From the NCBI RefSeq assembly GCF_024138125.1, contig NZ_CP099993.1:868001-932000 (forward strand): a stretch of 64,000 nt of DNA, read 5' to 3'. Origin of the DNA: Halorussus salilacus. Lineage in GTDB: Archaea; Halobacteriota; Halobacteria; Halobacteriales; Haladaptataceae. Within the stretch, counting starts at the first letter, position 1. Each line of letters opens with the position of its first letter. A program made the translations under genes and the position numbers. The notes below the pieces were generated by a model that saw nothing but the letters and a program-made list of their open reading frames with translations, was not told the origin of the DNA and made no database searches. Positions 15,852 to 24,059 of the stretch are shown here, piece by piece.

Positions 15852-16049
15852 CTATCGAGTCCGCGTCGCCCGGTACTCGCCGTGCTTGACGCCGAGGAAC
15901 AGCGCGATGGCACCGAACACCAGCATCGAGGGGGTCACCATCATCAGCACGGTGCTGGTCGCCATCGCGCCCATGCCGATGAGCGCGGCGGTACCGAGCG
16001 CGACGAGCGCGAGCAGTGCACCGACCGTCACCGTCGTGTCGAACTCCAT
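15852..16049 (-). CDS. Small two-helix membrane protein
   Basis: The 65-residue protein MEFDTTVTVGALLALVALGT... has two long hydrophobic stretches (about 7-28 and 31-53), then a short charged tail GVKHGEYRATRTR. Haloarchaea encode many such proteins without known function. The composition and start fit a real gene. It lies 60 bases from the next gene on the same strand and could be co-transcribed with it. Confidence 0.7.
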   Translation of the reverse strand: MEFDTTVTVGALLALVALGTAALIGMGAMATSTVLMMVTPSMLVFGAIALFLGVKHGEYRATRTR

Positions 16050-16112
16050 ACGAGAGTCTGAGGACGAGAGGACGAAAATAGTTGCGCTACGAGCGGGCCG
16101 CGCTCGCGCGAC

Positions 16113-16853
16113 TCACTCGCGCTTGGGCCGGACCACGTCGGCCAGCGTGACCAGCAGGCCCAGCAACCACCCCGCGGGGACCGAGAGCGCGAACCACATC
16201 GCGACGTAGTTGAACCCTTCGAGGGTCCACCGGTCGCGGATGATGGTGTTGACGTCCCCCACGTAGAGGAGGTTGTCGAGAATCCAGACCGCGAGCGCGT
16301 AGCTGTTCGGGAACACGACCTCCGAGAGGGTGGGCGAGTAGAACGCCGCGACAACGGGCGGCAGGAATACCGCAGTCATCGCGAACGGGTAGGCGAACAG
16401 GACGGTGCTGGCGCGCCCGCCCCGCGTCCCGAAGAGGTACGCCAGCGCGGCCGAGACGGTGGCGACCCCGCCCGCGGCCCCGACCGCGAGGAAGCCCGTG
16501 GTCGAGAACCGAAGCCGGGCGAGCGCGGTCAGCCCGCCCCACGCCAGAAGCGAGAGGAGAACGACCCCGACCACCCCGAGCCGGGTCGCGGTCCCGTCTA
16601 TCTTCCGGGTGTAGTACCGGGCCGCGAACCCGAACAGTGCGAGCGGATAGAGGACCCCGACCACGGGCGCGCCGACCGCGCTCCACGCCCGGTAGGCCAC
16701 CTTGCCCGTCGTGGACGAGGGCGTCCACTTGCCGAGGACCGTGTTCTCGGCCCCGCGCTGGCGCGGGAAGAACAGTTCCATCCAACTCTCGTGCAGTCGC
16801 TTGAGGTCGTACTGTATCGCCCCCACGAAGCCGGTGCTGGTTCCGCCGTGCAT
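16113..16853 (-). CDS. Multi-pass membrane protein, unknown function
   Basis: The 246-residue protein has an amphipathic N-terminal part with QYDLKRLHESWMELFFPRQR (about 12-31) and then five to six hydrophobic segments. I chose the ATG at 16853; a GTG two codons upstream (16859) is possible. The N-terminal LHESWMELFFPR is conserved-looking, but no enzymatic motif is seen. A haloarchaeal protein of unknown role. Confidence 0.72.
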   Translation of the reverse strand: MHGGTSTGFVGAIQYDLKRLHESWMELFFPRQRGAENTVLGKWTPSSTTGKVAYRAWSAVGAPVVGVLYPLALFGFAARYYTRKIDGTATRLGVVGVVLLSLLAWGGLTALARLRFSTTGFLAVGAAGGVATVSAALAYLFGTRGGRASTVLFAYPFAMTAVFLPPVVAAFYSPTLSEVVFPNSYALAVWILDNLLYVGDVNTIIRDRWTLEGFNYVAMWFALSVPAGWLLGLLVTLADVVRPKRE

Positions 16854-16935
16854 CTTCACTTTTTCATACGTTACGGCGGATATGAAGTTTCGGGGTCGAC
16901 GGCGCGAGCGCGCGAGAGAAGATGTATGCGGGCTT

Positions 16936-17766
16936 TCAGCTCCACGGCGCGAAGTCGGGGTCGACCTCCCGATTGCGCTCGTCGATACCGTCTATCTTCG
17001 CCACGTCCTCGTCGTCGAGTTCCACGTCGAGCGCGCCGTAGTTGTCTCGGATGTGATCGCCACCGGTCGCCTTCGGAATCGCGGCGACGCCGTCGCGCTG
17101 GAACAGCCACGCCAGACTCACTTGCGCGGGGCTGGCGTCGTGCTTCTCGGCGACCTCCCGAATCTCGGGCACGTCGAACACCGCGCCGCGGGCCAGCGGC
17201 GAGTACGCGACGAGGTCGACGTCGTGGTCGCGGCCGTACGCGACCAGTTCGTCCTGCGGGAGCAGGGGGTGGCACTCGACCTGATTGGCGACGATGGGCG
17301 AATCGAGTATCTCGCGGGCCTCGTCGAGGTGTTCGGGTTCGAAGTTCGAGACGCCCACGTTCCGGACCAGCCCCCGCTCGCGGAGTTCGTCGAACGCGGG
17401 GAGGGTGTCCTCGGGGTCGTACTCCCGGGCGGGCCAGTGGACGTACAGCAGGTCGACGTAGTCGACGCCCAGCCGGTCGAGGCTCTCCTCGGCGGTCGAG
17501 AGCACGTCGTCGCCCGAGAGGTTCGAGAGCCAGATTTTGGTGGCGAGGAACACGTCCTCGCGGTCCACGTCGCTGCGGGCGATGCCCTCGCCGACGTGCT
17601 CCTCGTTGTCGTACGCCTGCGCGGTGTCGATGTGCCGATAGCCGGTTTCGAGGGCGGTCCGGACGCTCTCGGCGCACTCGTCGGGGTCGGTGTTCTGCCA
17701 CGTACCGAGACCGAGCCGGGGGATACCGTTCGGTGTCGCCTCGTCGTCGTGTTCCGTCGTAGTCAT
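16936..17766 (-). CDS. Aldo/keto reductase
   Basis: The 276-residue protein is a typical AKR barrel: GYRHIDTAQAYDNEEHVGEGI (read as GYRHIDTAQAYDNEEH) gives the catalytic Asp and Tyr. FLATKIWLSNL contains the Lys and DLLYVHWP the His. GVSNFEPEHLDEA and NQVECHPLLPQDELV are further signatures, and IPKATGGDHIRDN is the NADP phosphate site. It reduces aldehydes or ketones with NADPH in the cytoplasm. 2,5-diketo-gluconate-reductase-type members are close in sequence. Its natural substrate is unknown. Confidence 0.9.
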   Translation of the reverse strand: MTTTEHDDEATPNGIPRLGLGTWQNTDPDECAESVRTALETGYRHIDTAQAYDNEEHVGEGIARSDVDREDVFLATKIWLSNLSGDDVLSTAEESLDRLGVDYVDLLYVHWPAREYDPEDTLPAFDELRERGLVRNVGVSNFEPEHLDEAREILDSPIVANQVECHPLLPQDELVAYGRDHDVDLVAYSPLARGAVFDVPEIREVAEKHDASPAQVSLAWLFQRDGVAAIPKATGGDHIRDNYGALDVELDDEDVAKIDGIDERNREVDPDFAPWS

Positions 17767-17911
17767 AGCGTCCGAACGTTGGGCGAGACGCCGGAAAGCC
17801 GTTACGCTGACGGAAAGCCGGACCGCGACCCCGACCCGCAGTATTCGCGGGAACCGAAGGAAATCCTTTTATCCTGCCTCCCGTATGGGGTCCAATAGCA
17901 AGGTCAGAGCG

Positions 17912-18613
17912 ATGATAGACATCACGATGGACATGGAGCAGTACGACTGTCCCTTCATCGCCACCACCGACGACCACGGGGTCGAGTTCTCGGCCATCCA
18001 GTGGGACTTCGACCGGGTCAACGACCAGCTGGAGACCCGGATGGTCGTGGAGGCCGACGACCGCGAGACGCTCACCTCGGGGCTCTCGATGCTGCGCGGG
18101 CACGAGAACATGCACGACTACGGCCTGCTCACGCGCCGGGACAACGTCGCCCACATCCGGACCGTCATCGCCGAGACCGAGGCGATGGCGACCATCCGCG
18201 ACAACGGCGGGTACATCACCGGACCGTTCCACATCGAGGGCGGCAGCGAGGTCTGGCACGTCGGCTTCGACGGCATCGAGGAGGCAGACACCACCCTGTC
18301 GGAGTTAGAGCGGGGCAACGAGTACGACGTGCTCGACCGCGAGAACACCGAACTCCCCGAGATGCAGGACTTCGTCCAGAACGCGGGCGCGGCGATGACC
18401 CTCATCGAGGGGTGTCGGGACCTCTCGGAGGTCGAACGGCAGACCCTCGAAACCGCGGTGTCGGACGGCTACTTCGAGAGCCCCCGCGGGGCCACGCTGG
18501 GCCACCTCGCCGACGAGTTCGACGTCTCGAAGCCCGCGGTGTCGAAGAACCTCCGGCGGGGCCAGCAGAAGATGATCCAGCGCGTCATCGAGGCGCTGGA
18601 CGAACTGGAGTAG
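17912..18613 (+). CDS. Bat-type helix-turn-helix transcriptional regulator
   Basis: The protein from ATG 17912 (MIDITMDMEQYDCPFIATT) has 233 residues. An N-terminal sensor-like domain precedes a C-terminal HTH (SPRGATLGHLADEFDVSKPA, about 190-209) of the bacterio-opsin-activator C-terminal type found widely in haloarchaea. An ATG at 17885 would add nine residues; the chosen start matches the usual haloarchaeal beginning. The AT-rich CTTTTATCC lies 38-46 bases upstream. Targets unknown. Confidence 0.82.
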   Translation: MIDITMDMEQYDCPFIATTDDHGVEFSAIQWDFDRVNDQLETRMVVEADDRETLTSGLSMLRGHENMHDYGLLTRRDNVAHIRTVIAETEAMATIRDNGGYITGPFHIEGGSEVWHVGFDGIEEADTTLSELERGNEYDVLDRENTELPEMQDFVQNAGAAMTLIEGCRDLSEVERQTLETAVSDGYFESPRGATLGHLADEFDVSKPAVSKNLRRGQQKMIQRVIEALDELE

Positions 18614-18642
18614 CCGCGCCGATGCGGAGCGCATCGGCGCGG
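18614..18642. terminator. 13-base-arm hairpin after the HTH gene
   Basis: CCGCGCCGATGCG (18614-18626) and its exact complement (18630-18642) flank the loop GAG, directly after the stop codon. It sits between convergent genes and may terminate both. Confidence 0.6.
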
Positions 18643-18683
18643 CCGGTCGCGGCGGGTCACGTCGGCGCGGCCGGACGTGGCGG

Positions 18684-19526
18684 CTACTCGTAGGTCAGGG
18701 TCATCCCGTCGTCGAACCGCAGGTCTCCGCCGTTGAGGTGGTCGGCGTGCTTCGAGAAGCCGAACGCGAAGAGGTTCGCGACCTCGGTTGGCGTCATCAT
18801 CTCGGTAGTCCGGGACTGACCGAGCATCACGTCCTCGACGACCTCCCGCACGGAGATGCCCCGCTGTTCGGCGGTGTCCGGAATCTGGTCGGTCACGAGC
18901 GGCGTCTTCACGTAGCCCGTGCTGACCGAGAAGGCCCGCACCTCCCCCTCACCCTCGGCGGCGATGGACTGGGTGAGCCCGCGCAGGCCGAACTTCGCGA
19001 CGTTGTACGCCACCTTGTCGCTGGTGACGTAGTGGCCGTGGACCGACGCCATGTTGGCGACGCATCCGAATCCCGTCTCGCGCATGTGCGGGAGGCAGTG
19101 CTTCGAGAGTTCGACCGGCGCGCGCACCATCACCTCCTGCATCCGGTCGTAGGCCGCCATCGGGAAGTCCTCGATGGAGTCGATGTGCTGCATCCCCGCG
19201 ATGTTCGCGAGGTACGCGATGTCGCCGTACTCGGCGGCCTCCTCGACGATGTCGGGCACGTCCTCGCGGAGGTCGCCGACGACCGTCTCGACGCTCCCCT
19301 CGACGCCGAGTTCCGCGGCGGTCTCGGCGGTCTCGTCGAGGCCCTCCTCGTCCACGTCGGTGCCGACGACTGTCAGGCCGTTGTCGGCCATGACGAGCGC
19401 GGTCGCTCGTCCGATGCCCGACGCCGCGCCCGTGACCAGACAGACGCGTTCGGGCGCGAATCGGTCGTCGTCGACGACGAGGAAGTCGTCAGTGGTCGGT
19501 TCCGGCGGGGAAATCTGGTCGGACAT
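18684..19526 (-). CDS. Short-chain dehydrogenase, 3-hydroxybutyrate dehydrogenase-like
   Basis: The 280-residue protein from ATG 19526 has the SDR NAD site VCLVTGAASGIGRATAL (about 28-44), the NAG-equivalent LANIAGMQH, and the catalytic Ser/Tyr/Lys set in NMASVHGHYVTSDKVAYNVAKFG (Ser and YxxxK visible as MASVHG and AYNVAK). The QHIDSIEDFP segment and length resemble D-3-hydroxybutyrate dehydrogenases, which oxidise 3-hydroxybutyrate to acetoacetate. It is divergent from the ABC transporter below. Both promoters carry the same 15-base site, which suggests shared control. Confidence 0.75.
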   Translation of the reverse strand: MSDQISPPEPTTDDFLVVDDDRFAPERVCLVTGAASGIGRATALVMADNGLTVVGTDVDEEGLDETAETAAELGVEGSVETVVGDLREDVPDIVEEAAEYGDIAYLANIAGMQHIDSIEDFPMAAYDRMQEVMVRAPVELSKHCLPHMRETGFGCVANMASVHGHYVTSDKVAYNVAKFGLRGLTQSIAAEGEGEVRAFSVSTGYVKTPLVTDQIPDTAEQRGISVREVVEDVMLGQSRTTEMMTPTEVANLFAFGFSKHADHLNGGDLRFDDGMTLTYE

Positions 19527-19561
19527 ACCTCCCGATGGCGCCGGGACCCGTGAAAAACCGG

Positions 19562-19576
19562 GGGTTAACGTGTGAA
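19562..19576 (-). promoter_or_regulatory. Operator-like site upstream of the SDR TATA box
   Basis: Read on the SDR strand, TTCACACGTTAACCC lies four to five bases before CGGTTTTTCACG, the likely TATA region, and 35 bases before the SDR start. It matches the site at 19632-19646 at 14 of 15 positions, in the same orientation and distance relative to its own gene. Confidence 0.6.
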
Positions 19577-19631
19577 GGTGGGCCGTAGCGTCTGAAGGGA
19601 AACCGTGACGTGGGTCCGGGCGAGAGGACTG

Positions 19632-19646
19632 TTCACATGTTAACCC
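19632..19646 (+). promoter_or_regulatory. Operator-like site upstream of the ABC-transporter promoter
   Basis: TTCACATGTTAACCC lies a few bases before GCAGTATTTGCC, a plausible TATA region, and 40 bases before the solute-binding protein start. Together with 19562-19576 it forms an inverted pair 70 bases apart, one site per divergent promoter. The placement just upstream of TATA would suit an activator. Confidence 0.6.
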
Positions 19647-19686
19647 TGCAGTATTTGCCGGATAGGAGACATCACTTCGACCTGTT

Positions 19687-21120
19687 ATGGTGGACGAGAA
19701 CGTTTCGCGACGTCGATGGCTCAGCGCGCTCGGCGCGACCGGCGCGGTGGGACTCGCCGGGTGCATGGGCGGCGACGGCGGCGACCAAGAGACGACCGCG
19801 ACGGAAACGACCGAAGGCGACACGACCGAAGAGACCGAAATGACGGACACGACGACCGAGCAGTCGAACACGTCGGGAACGGTGAAGATAGGCGTGATGC
19901 AACCGACCTCGGGCGACCTCGCGTACTACGGCGAGCAGGCGCTCTGGGGGTTCTACTCCGGGCTGGCGTACAAGGGCGACACCGACCCGCTCACCGACGC
20001 CACGTCGGGGACCCACACCGTGACGGTCGGCGACGTCGACTACGAGCTCGTGGTCCGGGACACCCAGTTCTCGGCCGACACGGCCCAGTCGATAGCGACC
20101 GACCTCGTCCAGAGCGAGGACGTGGACATGCTGTTCGGCTGTGCGTCGTCGGGCGCGGCCGACCGCGTGGTCCAGACGGTCGCCAATCAGGCCGACGTCC
20201 CGTACATGGTCGGCCCCGCGGCCTCGGCCAACACCACCGCCAGCAGTGAGACCTGCTCTCCGAACGTGTTCCGCGCGAGCGAGAACACCGCGATGGACGC
20301 CCGGTCTGGCGGCAAGTACGTCGCCGACGAGACCGACGTGAACTCCGTGTTCCTGTTCGGTGCGGACTACTCGTTCGGCGAGGCGGTCGTGAACAACTAT
20401 CGGCGGGTCCTCGAAGACGAGGGCGTCGAGATCGTCGGCGAGCGGTTCGTCCCGCAGGGCCACGACGAGTGGGAGGGCCTGCTCGACAACGCCGCCGAGG
20501 AGGGCGCGGAGGGCATCGTCGGCGGATTCACGGTCGCGACGCTCCCGAACCTGTTCACGACCTTCCTCAACGGCGACTACGACTTCCGGGTGTTCGGCGG
20601 ACTCGCGACCCAGATCACCAACGACGTCGTGGGTCAGACCCTCCAGAACGCGCTCGGCGAGGACATGACCGCCGAGGACATCCGGGACACCAAGCTCGGA
20701 CCGTTCACGACCCGGTACCACTGGAACCAGTACGACAACGACATCAACAGCGAGTTCGTCGAGATGTACACCGACGCCTACGGCGTCGTGCCCGACCTGT
20801 TCACGTCGGGGTCGTTCACCAGCGCCTCCGCCATCGTGCAGGCGGTCGAGTCGAGCGGGTCGACCGAGGGCGCAGACATCGCCGAGGCGCTGCGCGGGAT
20901 GACCGTCGCCGACACGCCGAAGGGCGAGGACGGCTACACCTTCCAGGAGTACAACAATCAGGCCCGGTCGGCGATGACGGTCGCCGACGTCGTTCCGACC
21001 AGCGACGAGTGGGCCGACAACTGGGACGCCGCCATCATGCCCGGCGAACCGCTGTCGACCATCTCCGGCGACCAGACCACGATTCCGGAGGACAGCGACC
21101 AGATGGGTTGCTCGCTGTAG
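19687..21120 (+). CDS. ABC transporter solute-binding lipoprotein (LivK/amide-urea type)
   Basis: The 477-residue protein begins MVDENVSRRRWLSALGATGA with a Tat motif (SRRRW) and lipobox GLAGC (Cys about 25). A Thr/Glu-rich linker follows, then a periplasmic-binding-protein type I fold (VKIGVMQPTSGDLAYYGEQA, GPAASANTTAS, VFLFGADYSFGEAVVNNY). This is the extracellular capture subunit of a LIV-family importer whose ATPases and permeases follow directly. The ligand is not determined. Branched-chain amino acids are the default guess, but amides, urea and short acids are also bound by this group. Confidence 0.88.
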   Translation: MVDENVSRRRWLSALGATGAVGLAGCMGGDGGDQETTATETTEGDTTEETEMTDTTTEQSNTSGTVKIGVMQPTSGDLAYYGEQALWGFYSGLAYKGDTDPLTDATSGTHTVTVGDVDYELVVRDTQFSADTAQSIATDLVQSEDVDMLFGCASSGAADRVVQTVANQADVPYMVGPAASANTTASSETCSPNVFRASENTAMDARSGGKYVADETDVNSVFLFGADYSFGEAVVNNYRRVLEDEGVEIVGERFVPQGHDEWEGLLDNAAEEGAEGIVGGFTVATLPNLFTTFLNGDYDFRVFGGLATQITNDVVGQTLQNALGEDMTAEDIRDTKLGPFTTRYHWNQYDNDINSEFVEMYTDAYGVVPDLFTSGSFTSASAIVQAVESSGSTEGADIAEALRGMTVADTPKGEDGYTFQEYNNQARSAMTVADVVPTSDEWADNWDAAIMPGEPLSTISGDQTTIPEDSDQMGCSL

Positions 21121-21122
21121 GC

Positions 21123-21953
21123 ATGCTCCGGACCGCTGGATTGACGAAGGAGTTCGGCGGCCTCACCGCCGTCGACAGCGTCGACTTCGCGCTCGAAGAG
21201 AACGAACTCTGCTCGCTCATCGGACCGAACGGCGCGGGCAAGACCACGTTCTTCGACCTGCTGACCGGAGTACTGGAACCGACCCGGGGGACCGTGGAGG
21301 TCCGCGACGGGGACGGGTGGCGCGACGTGACCGGTGCCACCCCCTACGAGACCGCCGACATCGGTCTCCACCGGTCGTACCAGATCACGAATATCTTCCC
21401 GACGAACACGGTGCTGGAGAACGTCCGCATCGCCGCGCAGGCCGCGAGTAGCGACGGCACCACGTTCTGGCGCAACGTCGGCGCGTTCGACGAGCACTTC
21501 GAGGAGGCCCGCGCCATCCTCGACCGCGTCGGACTCGCCGAGCAGGCCGACGTGGTCGCCGAGAACCTCAGCCACGGCGCGAAGCGCCAGCTGGAGGTCG
21601 CCATCGCGCTCGCTGGCGACCCGGACGTCCTCCTGCTGGACGAACCCAACGCCGGGGTCTCCTCAGAGAGCGTCGGCCGCATTATCGACCTCATCGAGGA
21701 CGTGGCGACCGACCACGCCGTCCTGCTGGTCGAGCACAACATGGACATCGTGATGAACGTCTCGGACCGCATCGTGGTCCTGAATCAGGGGTCGGTCATC
21801 GCCGACGGCACGCCCGAGGACGTTCGGGGCGACCCCGCAGTGCAGGAGGCGTACCTCGGCGGGTACGAACCCGGAAGTCTCGGGGGCGATACAGACGCCG
21901 AATCCGACGCCTCGAACGCCGAGGCGTCGGATTCGGAGGAGGGCGCGGCGTGA
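21123..21953 (+). CDS. LIV-type ABC transporter ATP-binding protein (LivG-like)
   Basis: The 276-residue ATPase has Walker A GPNGAGKTT (about 36-44), a Q-loop region, the signature LSHGAKRQLEVA and Walker B VLLLDEPNAG, then the H-loop LLVEHNMDIVM. The signature reads LSHGA instead of LSGGQ, a variant common in LivG proteins. An acidic tail (SDASNAEASDSEEGAA) is extra. The gene starts two bases after the binding-protein stop. A 379-base gene-free gap then separates it from the second ATPase. Confidence 0.9.
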   Translation: MLRTAGLTKEFGGLTAVDSVDFALEENELCSLIGPNGAGKTTFFDLLTGVLEPTRGTVEVRDGDGWRDVTGATPYETADIGLHRSYQITNIFPTNTVLENVRIAAQAASSDGTTFWRNVGAFDEHFEEARAILDRVGLAEQADVVAENLSHGAKRQLEVAIALAGDPDVLLLDEPNAGVSSESVGRIIDLIEDVATDHAVLLVEHNMDIVMNVSDRIVVLNQGSVIADGTPEDVRGDPAVQEAYLGGYEPGSLGGDTDAESDASNAEASDSEEGAA

Positions 21954-22105
21954 CCGCCGCGACCCGCCACCGACCGCGCTCGACGACGCAAACCGCCGAG
22001 TCTCGGCCGGTGATACAATCCACCGGGAAGCGCCCCGTAGAACCGTCCACCGTGGGTGGGACTGGAAGGGGCCGCCCGGTCGCGGGCCGCAGGCCCGTGG
22101 TCGTC

Positions 22106-22170
22106 TCTGCGGGCCACTATTTCCGCGCCGGTGCTGTGCGTTGCGGGGAGGCGCGGAAATATCCCGCAGA
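22106..22170. promoter_or_regulatory. Long inverted repeat, possible structured RNA element
   Basis: Two 8+11-base arm segments pair with small internal mismatches around a 20-base loop. In the mRNA this would be a stable hairpin between the two ATPase genes. Confidence 0.5.
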
Positions 22171-22180
22171 GCGACCGCGA

Positions 22181-22205
22181 GCGGGCGGGGGCTTCCGAGG
22201 CCTTC
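22181..22205 (+). repeat. 25-base intergenic motif, copy 1
   Basis: The motif GGGCGGGGGCTTCCGAGGCC and flanks match 25491-25515 at 23 of 25 positions. Both copies follow a hairpin-prone segment in gaps of the same operon. Confidence 0.65.
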
Positions 22206-22332
22206 ACCGCTCCGACCGCGCTCGCGGTTCCGATGCAGAGCGAGTTGGTGAGAGCTTCCGAGACCCGAGTCACCCCCGCGATTCCGCTCGTCCTCCCTCC
22301 ACGGTTCACAAATTCTCTCCAAAGGTGATGAA

Positions 22333-23031
22333 ATGACACTCTTAGAAGTCGAAGACGCCCACACGTACTACGGCGAGAGCCACATCCTCGAAGGCGTCTC
22401 GCTCGACGTCGAGGAGGGCGAGGTGGTCGCGCTCGTCGGCCGCAACGGCGTCGGCAAGACCACCACCCTCCGGACCATCCTCCAGTTGACCCCGCCCCGG
22501 AGCGGGACCGTCCGGTACCGCGGCGACGAGGTGACCGGGCTGGAGACCCACGAGGTCGCCGACCTCGGGGTCGGCTGGATTCCCGAGGAACGGCGCATCT
22601 TCTCGCAGCTCTCGGTCGAGGAGAACGTCCGGGTCGCGGTGCCCGACGGCGAAGACGTAGCGGCGGCGGTCGCGACCGCCTTCGAGACGTTCCCCGACCT
22701 CGAACGGTTCGCCGACAAGGACGCCGGAGACCTCTCGGGCGGCCAGCAACAGATGCTCGCGCTGGCCCGGGGACTGGTCGGCGACAACGACCTCCTGCTG
22801 GTCGACGAACCCAGCGAGGGACTCGCGCCCCAGATCGTCGCGCGGGTCGCCGAGGCGCTCGCCGAGGCCGCCGAGGACACGACGTTGCTGGTGGTCGAGC
22901 AGAACCTGCCGCTGGCGCTCGACCTCGCCGACCGCTTCTACGTCCTCGACAACGGGCGGGTGGTCGAGGAGGGCGACGCCGACGAGACCTCCGCCGACGA
23001 CGAGCGACTCAGGAGGTATCTCAGCGCATGA
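22333..23031 (+). CDS. livF: LIV-type ABC transporter ATP-binding protein (LivF-like)
   Basis: The 232-residue ATPase has Walker A VGRNGVGKTTTL, signature LSGGQQQMLALAR and Walker B LLLVDEPSEGLAP, followed by LVVEQNLPLAL. The GWIPEERRIFSQLSVEEN segment is typical of LivF. It works as a pair with the LivG-like subunit. Its stop overlaps the permease start by four bases. Start ATG at 22333; GGTGATG-rich text precedes it. Confidence 0.92.
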   Translation: MTLLEVEDAHTYYGESHILEGVSLDVEEGEVVALVGRNGVGKTTTLRTILQLTPPRSGTVRYRGDEVTGLETHEVADLGVGWIPEERRIFSQLSVEENVRVAVPDGEDVAAAVATAFETFPDLERFADKDAGDLSGGQQQMLALARGLVGDNDLLLVDEPSEGLAPQIVARVAEALAEAAEDTTLLVVEQNLPLALDLADRFYVLDNGRVVEEGDADETSADDERLRRYLSA

Positions 23032-24059
23032 CGGGACTCGAAGCGCTCGCCGGGGACCTCGTCGTCCTCGCGTTCGTCGACGCGCTCGGGGAGTTCCTCC
23101 GGCCCGAGACCCTCGTCGGCGTCCTCGTCGACGGCCTCTCGAAGGCCGCGCTGTACGTGATGATAGCGGGCGGGCTCACGCTCATCTTCGGACTGATGGG
23201 CGTGCTCAACTTCGCCCACGGCTCGATGACGATGATCGGCGCGTATCTGGGCGGCCTGCTGATGGTGCTCGCGGTCGGCGAGGCCACCGGCGCGGGGATG
23301 CGGCTGGTCGCGTTCTTCGTCGCGATGGCGGCGGCGTTCGCGGTGCTGGCCGGACTGGGCGGCGCGATAGAGGTCGGGCTCATCAGGCGACTCTACGACC
23401 GGCCGCCCATCTACCAGATACTGCTGACGTTCGGGGTGACGCTCGTCCTCGACGAACTGGCGCGCATCGTGGTGCTGTTCTACGGGATACAGCCCAGCAG
23501 CGAGTGGCAGGCCGCGTTCGGGACGAAGCCGTACTTCCTCGACCAGCAGGTCGACCTCGGCATCATCTCGGTGCCGGGTCTCGACCTGTTCGAGATCGGA
23601 TTCGGCGTCCTCACGGTCGCCGGACTCTGGGCGTTCCTCACCCGGACCCGGTACGGACTGATCGTCCGGGCCGGGAGCGAGGACTCCGAGATGACCGAGG
23701 CGCTGGGCATCGACGTTCGCCGGGTGTTCACCGTCGTGTTCGCGCTCGGCGCGGGGGTCGCGGGCGCGGCCGGGACCCTGCTGATGTGGGACGCCTCGTG
23801 GGGCGCGAGCGTCCCGCTCGCGGCCGACACCCTGCTCCCGGCGTTCGTGGTCGTCATCATCGGCGGCCTCGGCACCTTCCGGGGCACCGTGGTCGCGGCG
23901 GTCATCGTCGGGATGGCCGACGCCGTCACGACGTGGTGGTTCGTCAACGAGATCGAGTTCGCTAGCCTGCCCGAGATGACCGTCTTCCTCATCCTCGTGG
24001 TGATGCTGATACTCAAGCCACAGGGACTGTTCGGCGTCGAGGAGGTGGGCGGCCATTAG
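23028..24059 (+). CDS. livH: LIV-type ABC transporter permease (LivH-like)
   Basis: The 343-residue protein has eight to nine membrane segments and the LivH features GLTLIFGLMGVLNFAHGSM and EDSEMTEALGIDVRRVF (the cytoplasmic coupling loop). It forms the membrane channel with LivM. A somewhat long N-terminal region precedes the first conserved helix. Its TAG stop overlaps the likely ATT start of livM. Confidence 0.92.
   Translation: MTGLEALAGDLVVLAFVDALGEFLRPETLVGVLVDGLSKAALYVMIAGGLTLIFGLMGVLNFAHGSMTMIGAYLGGLLMVLAVGEATGAGMRLVAFFVAMAAAFAVLAGLGGAIEVGLIRRLYDRPPIYQILLTFGVTLVLDELARIVVLFYGIQPSSEWQAAFGTKPYFLDQQVDLGIISVPGLDLFEIGFGVLTVAGLWAFLTRTRYGLIVRAGSEDSEMTEALGIDVRRVFTVVFALGAGVAGAAGTLLMWDASWGASVPLAADTLLPAFVVVIIGGLGTFRGTVVAAVIVGMADAVTTWWFVNEIEFASLPEMTVFLILVVMLILKPQGLFGVEEVGGH

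Larger units (their letters stand above)
21954..22332. other. Gene-free insert in the transporter operon with a large hairpin
   Basis: Transporter genes are packed tightly except here. The stretch holds a long imperfect hairpin: TCTGCGGG...ATTTCCGCGCC (22106-22129) pairs with GGCGCGGAAAT...CCCGCAGA (22150-22170). It is followed by GCGGGCGGGGGCTTCCGAGG and more (22181-22205), which recurs at 25491-25515. No protein-like frame is seen. It may be a processing or attenuation element, or a decayed insertion. Confidence 0.55.

Noticed and set aside
21950-22336. A 128-codon frame between the two ATPase genes
   Set aside because: It is made of the hairpin arms and GC-rich repeats and shows no transporter or other protein pattern.
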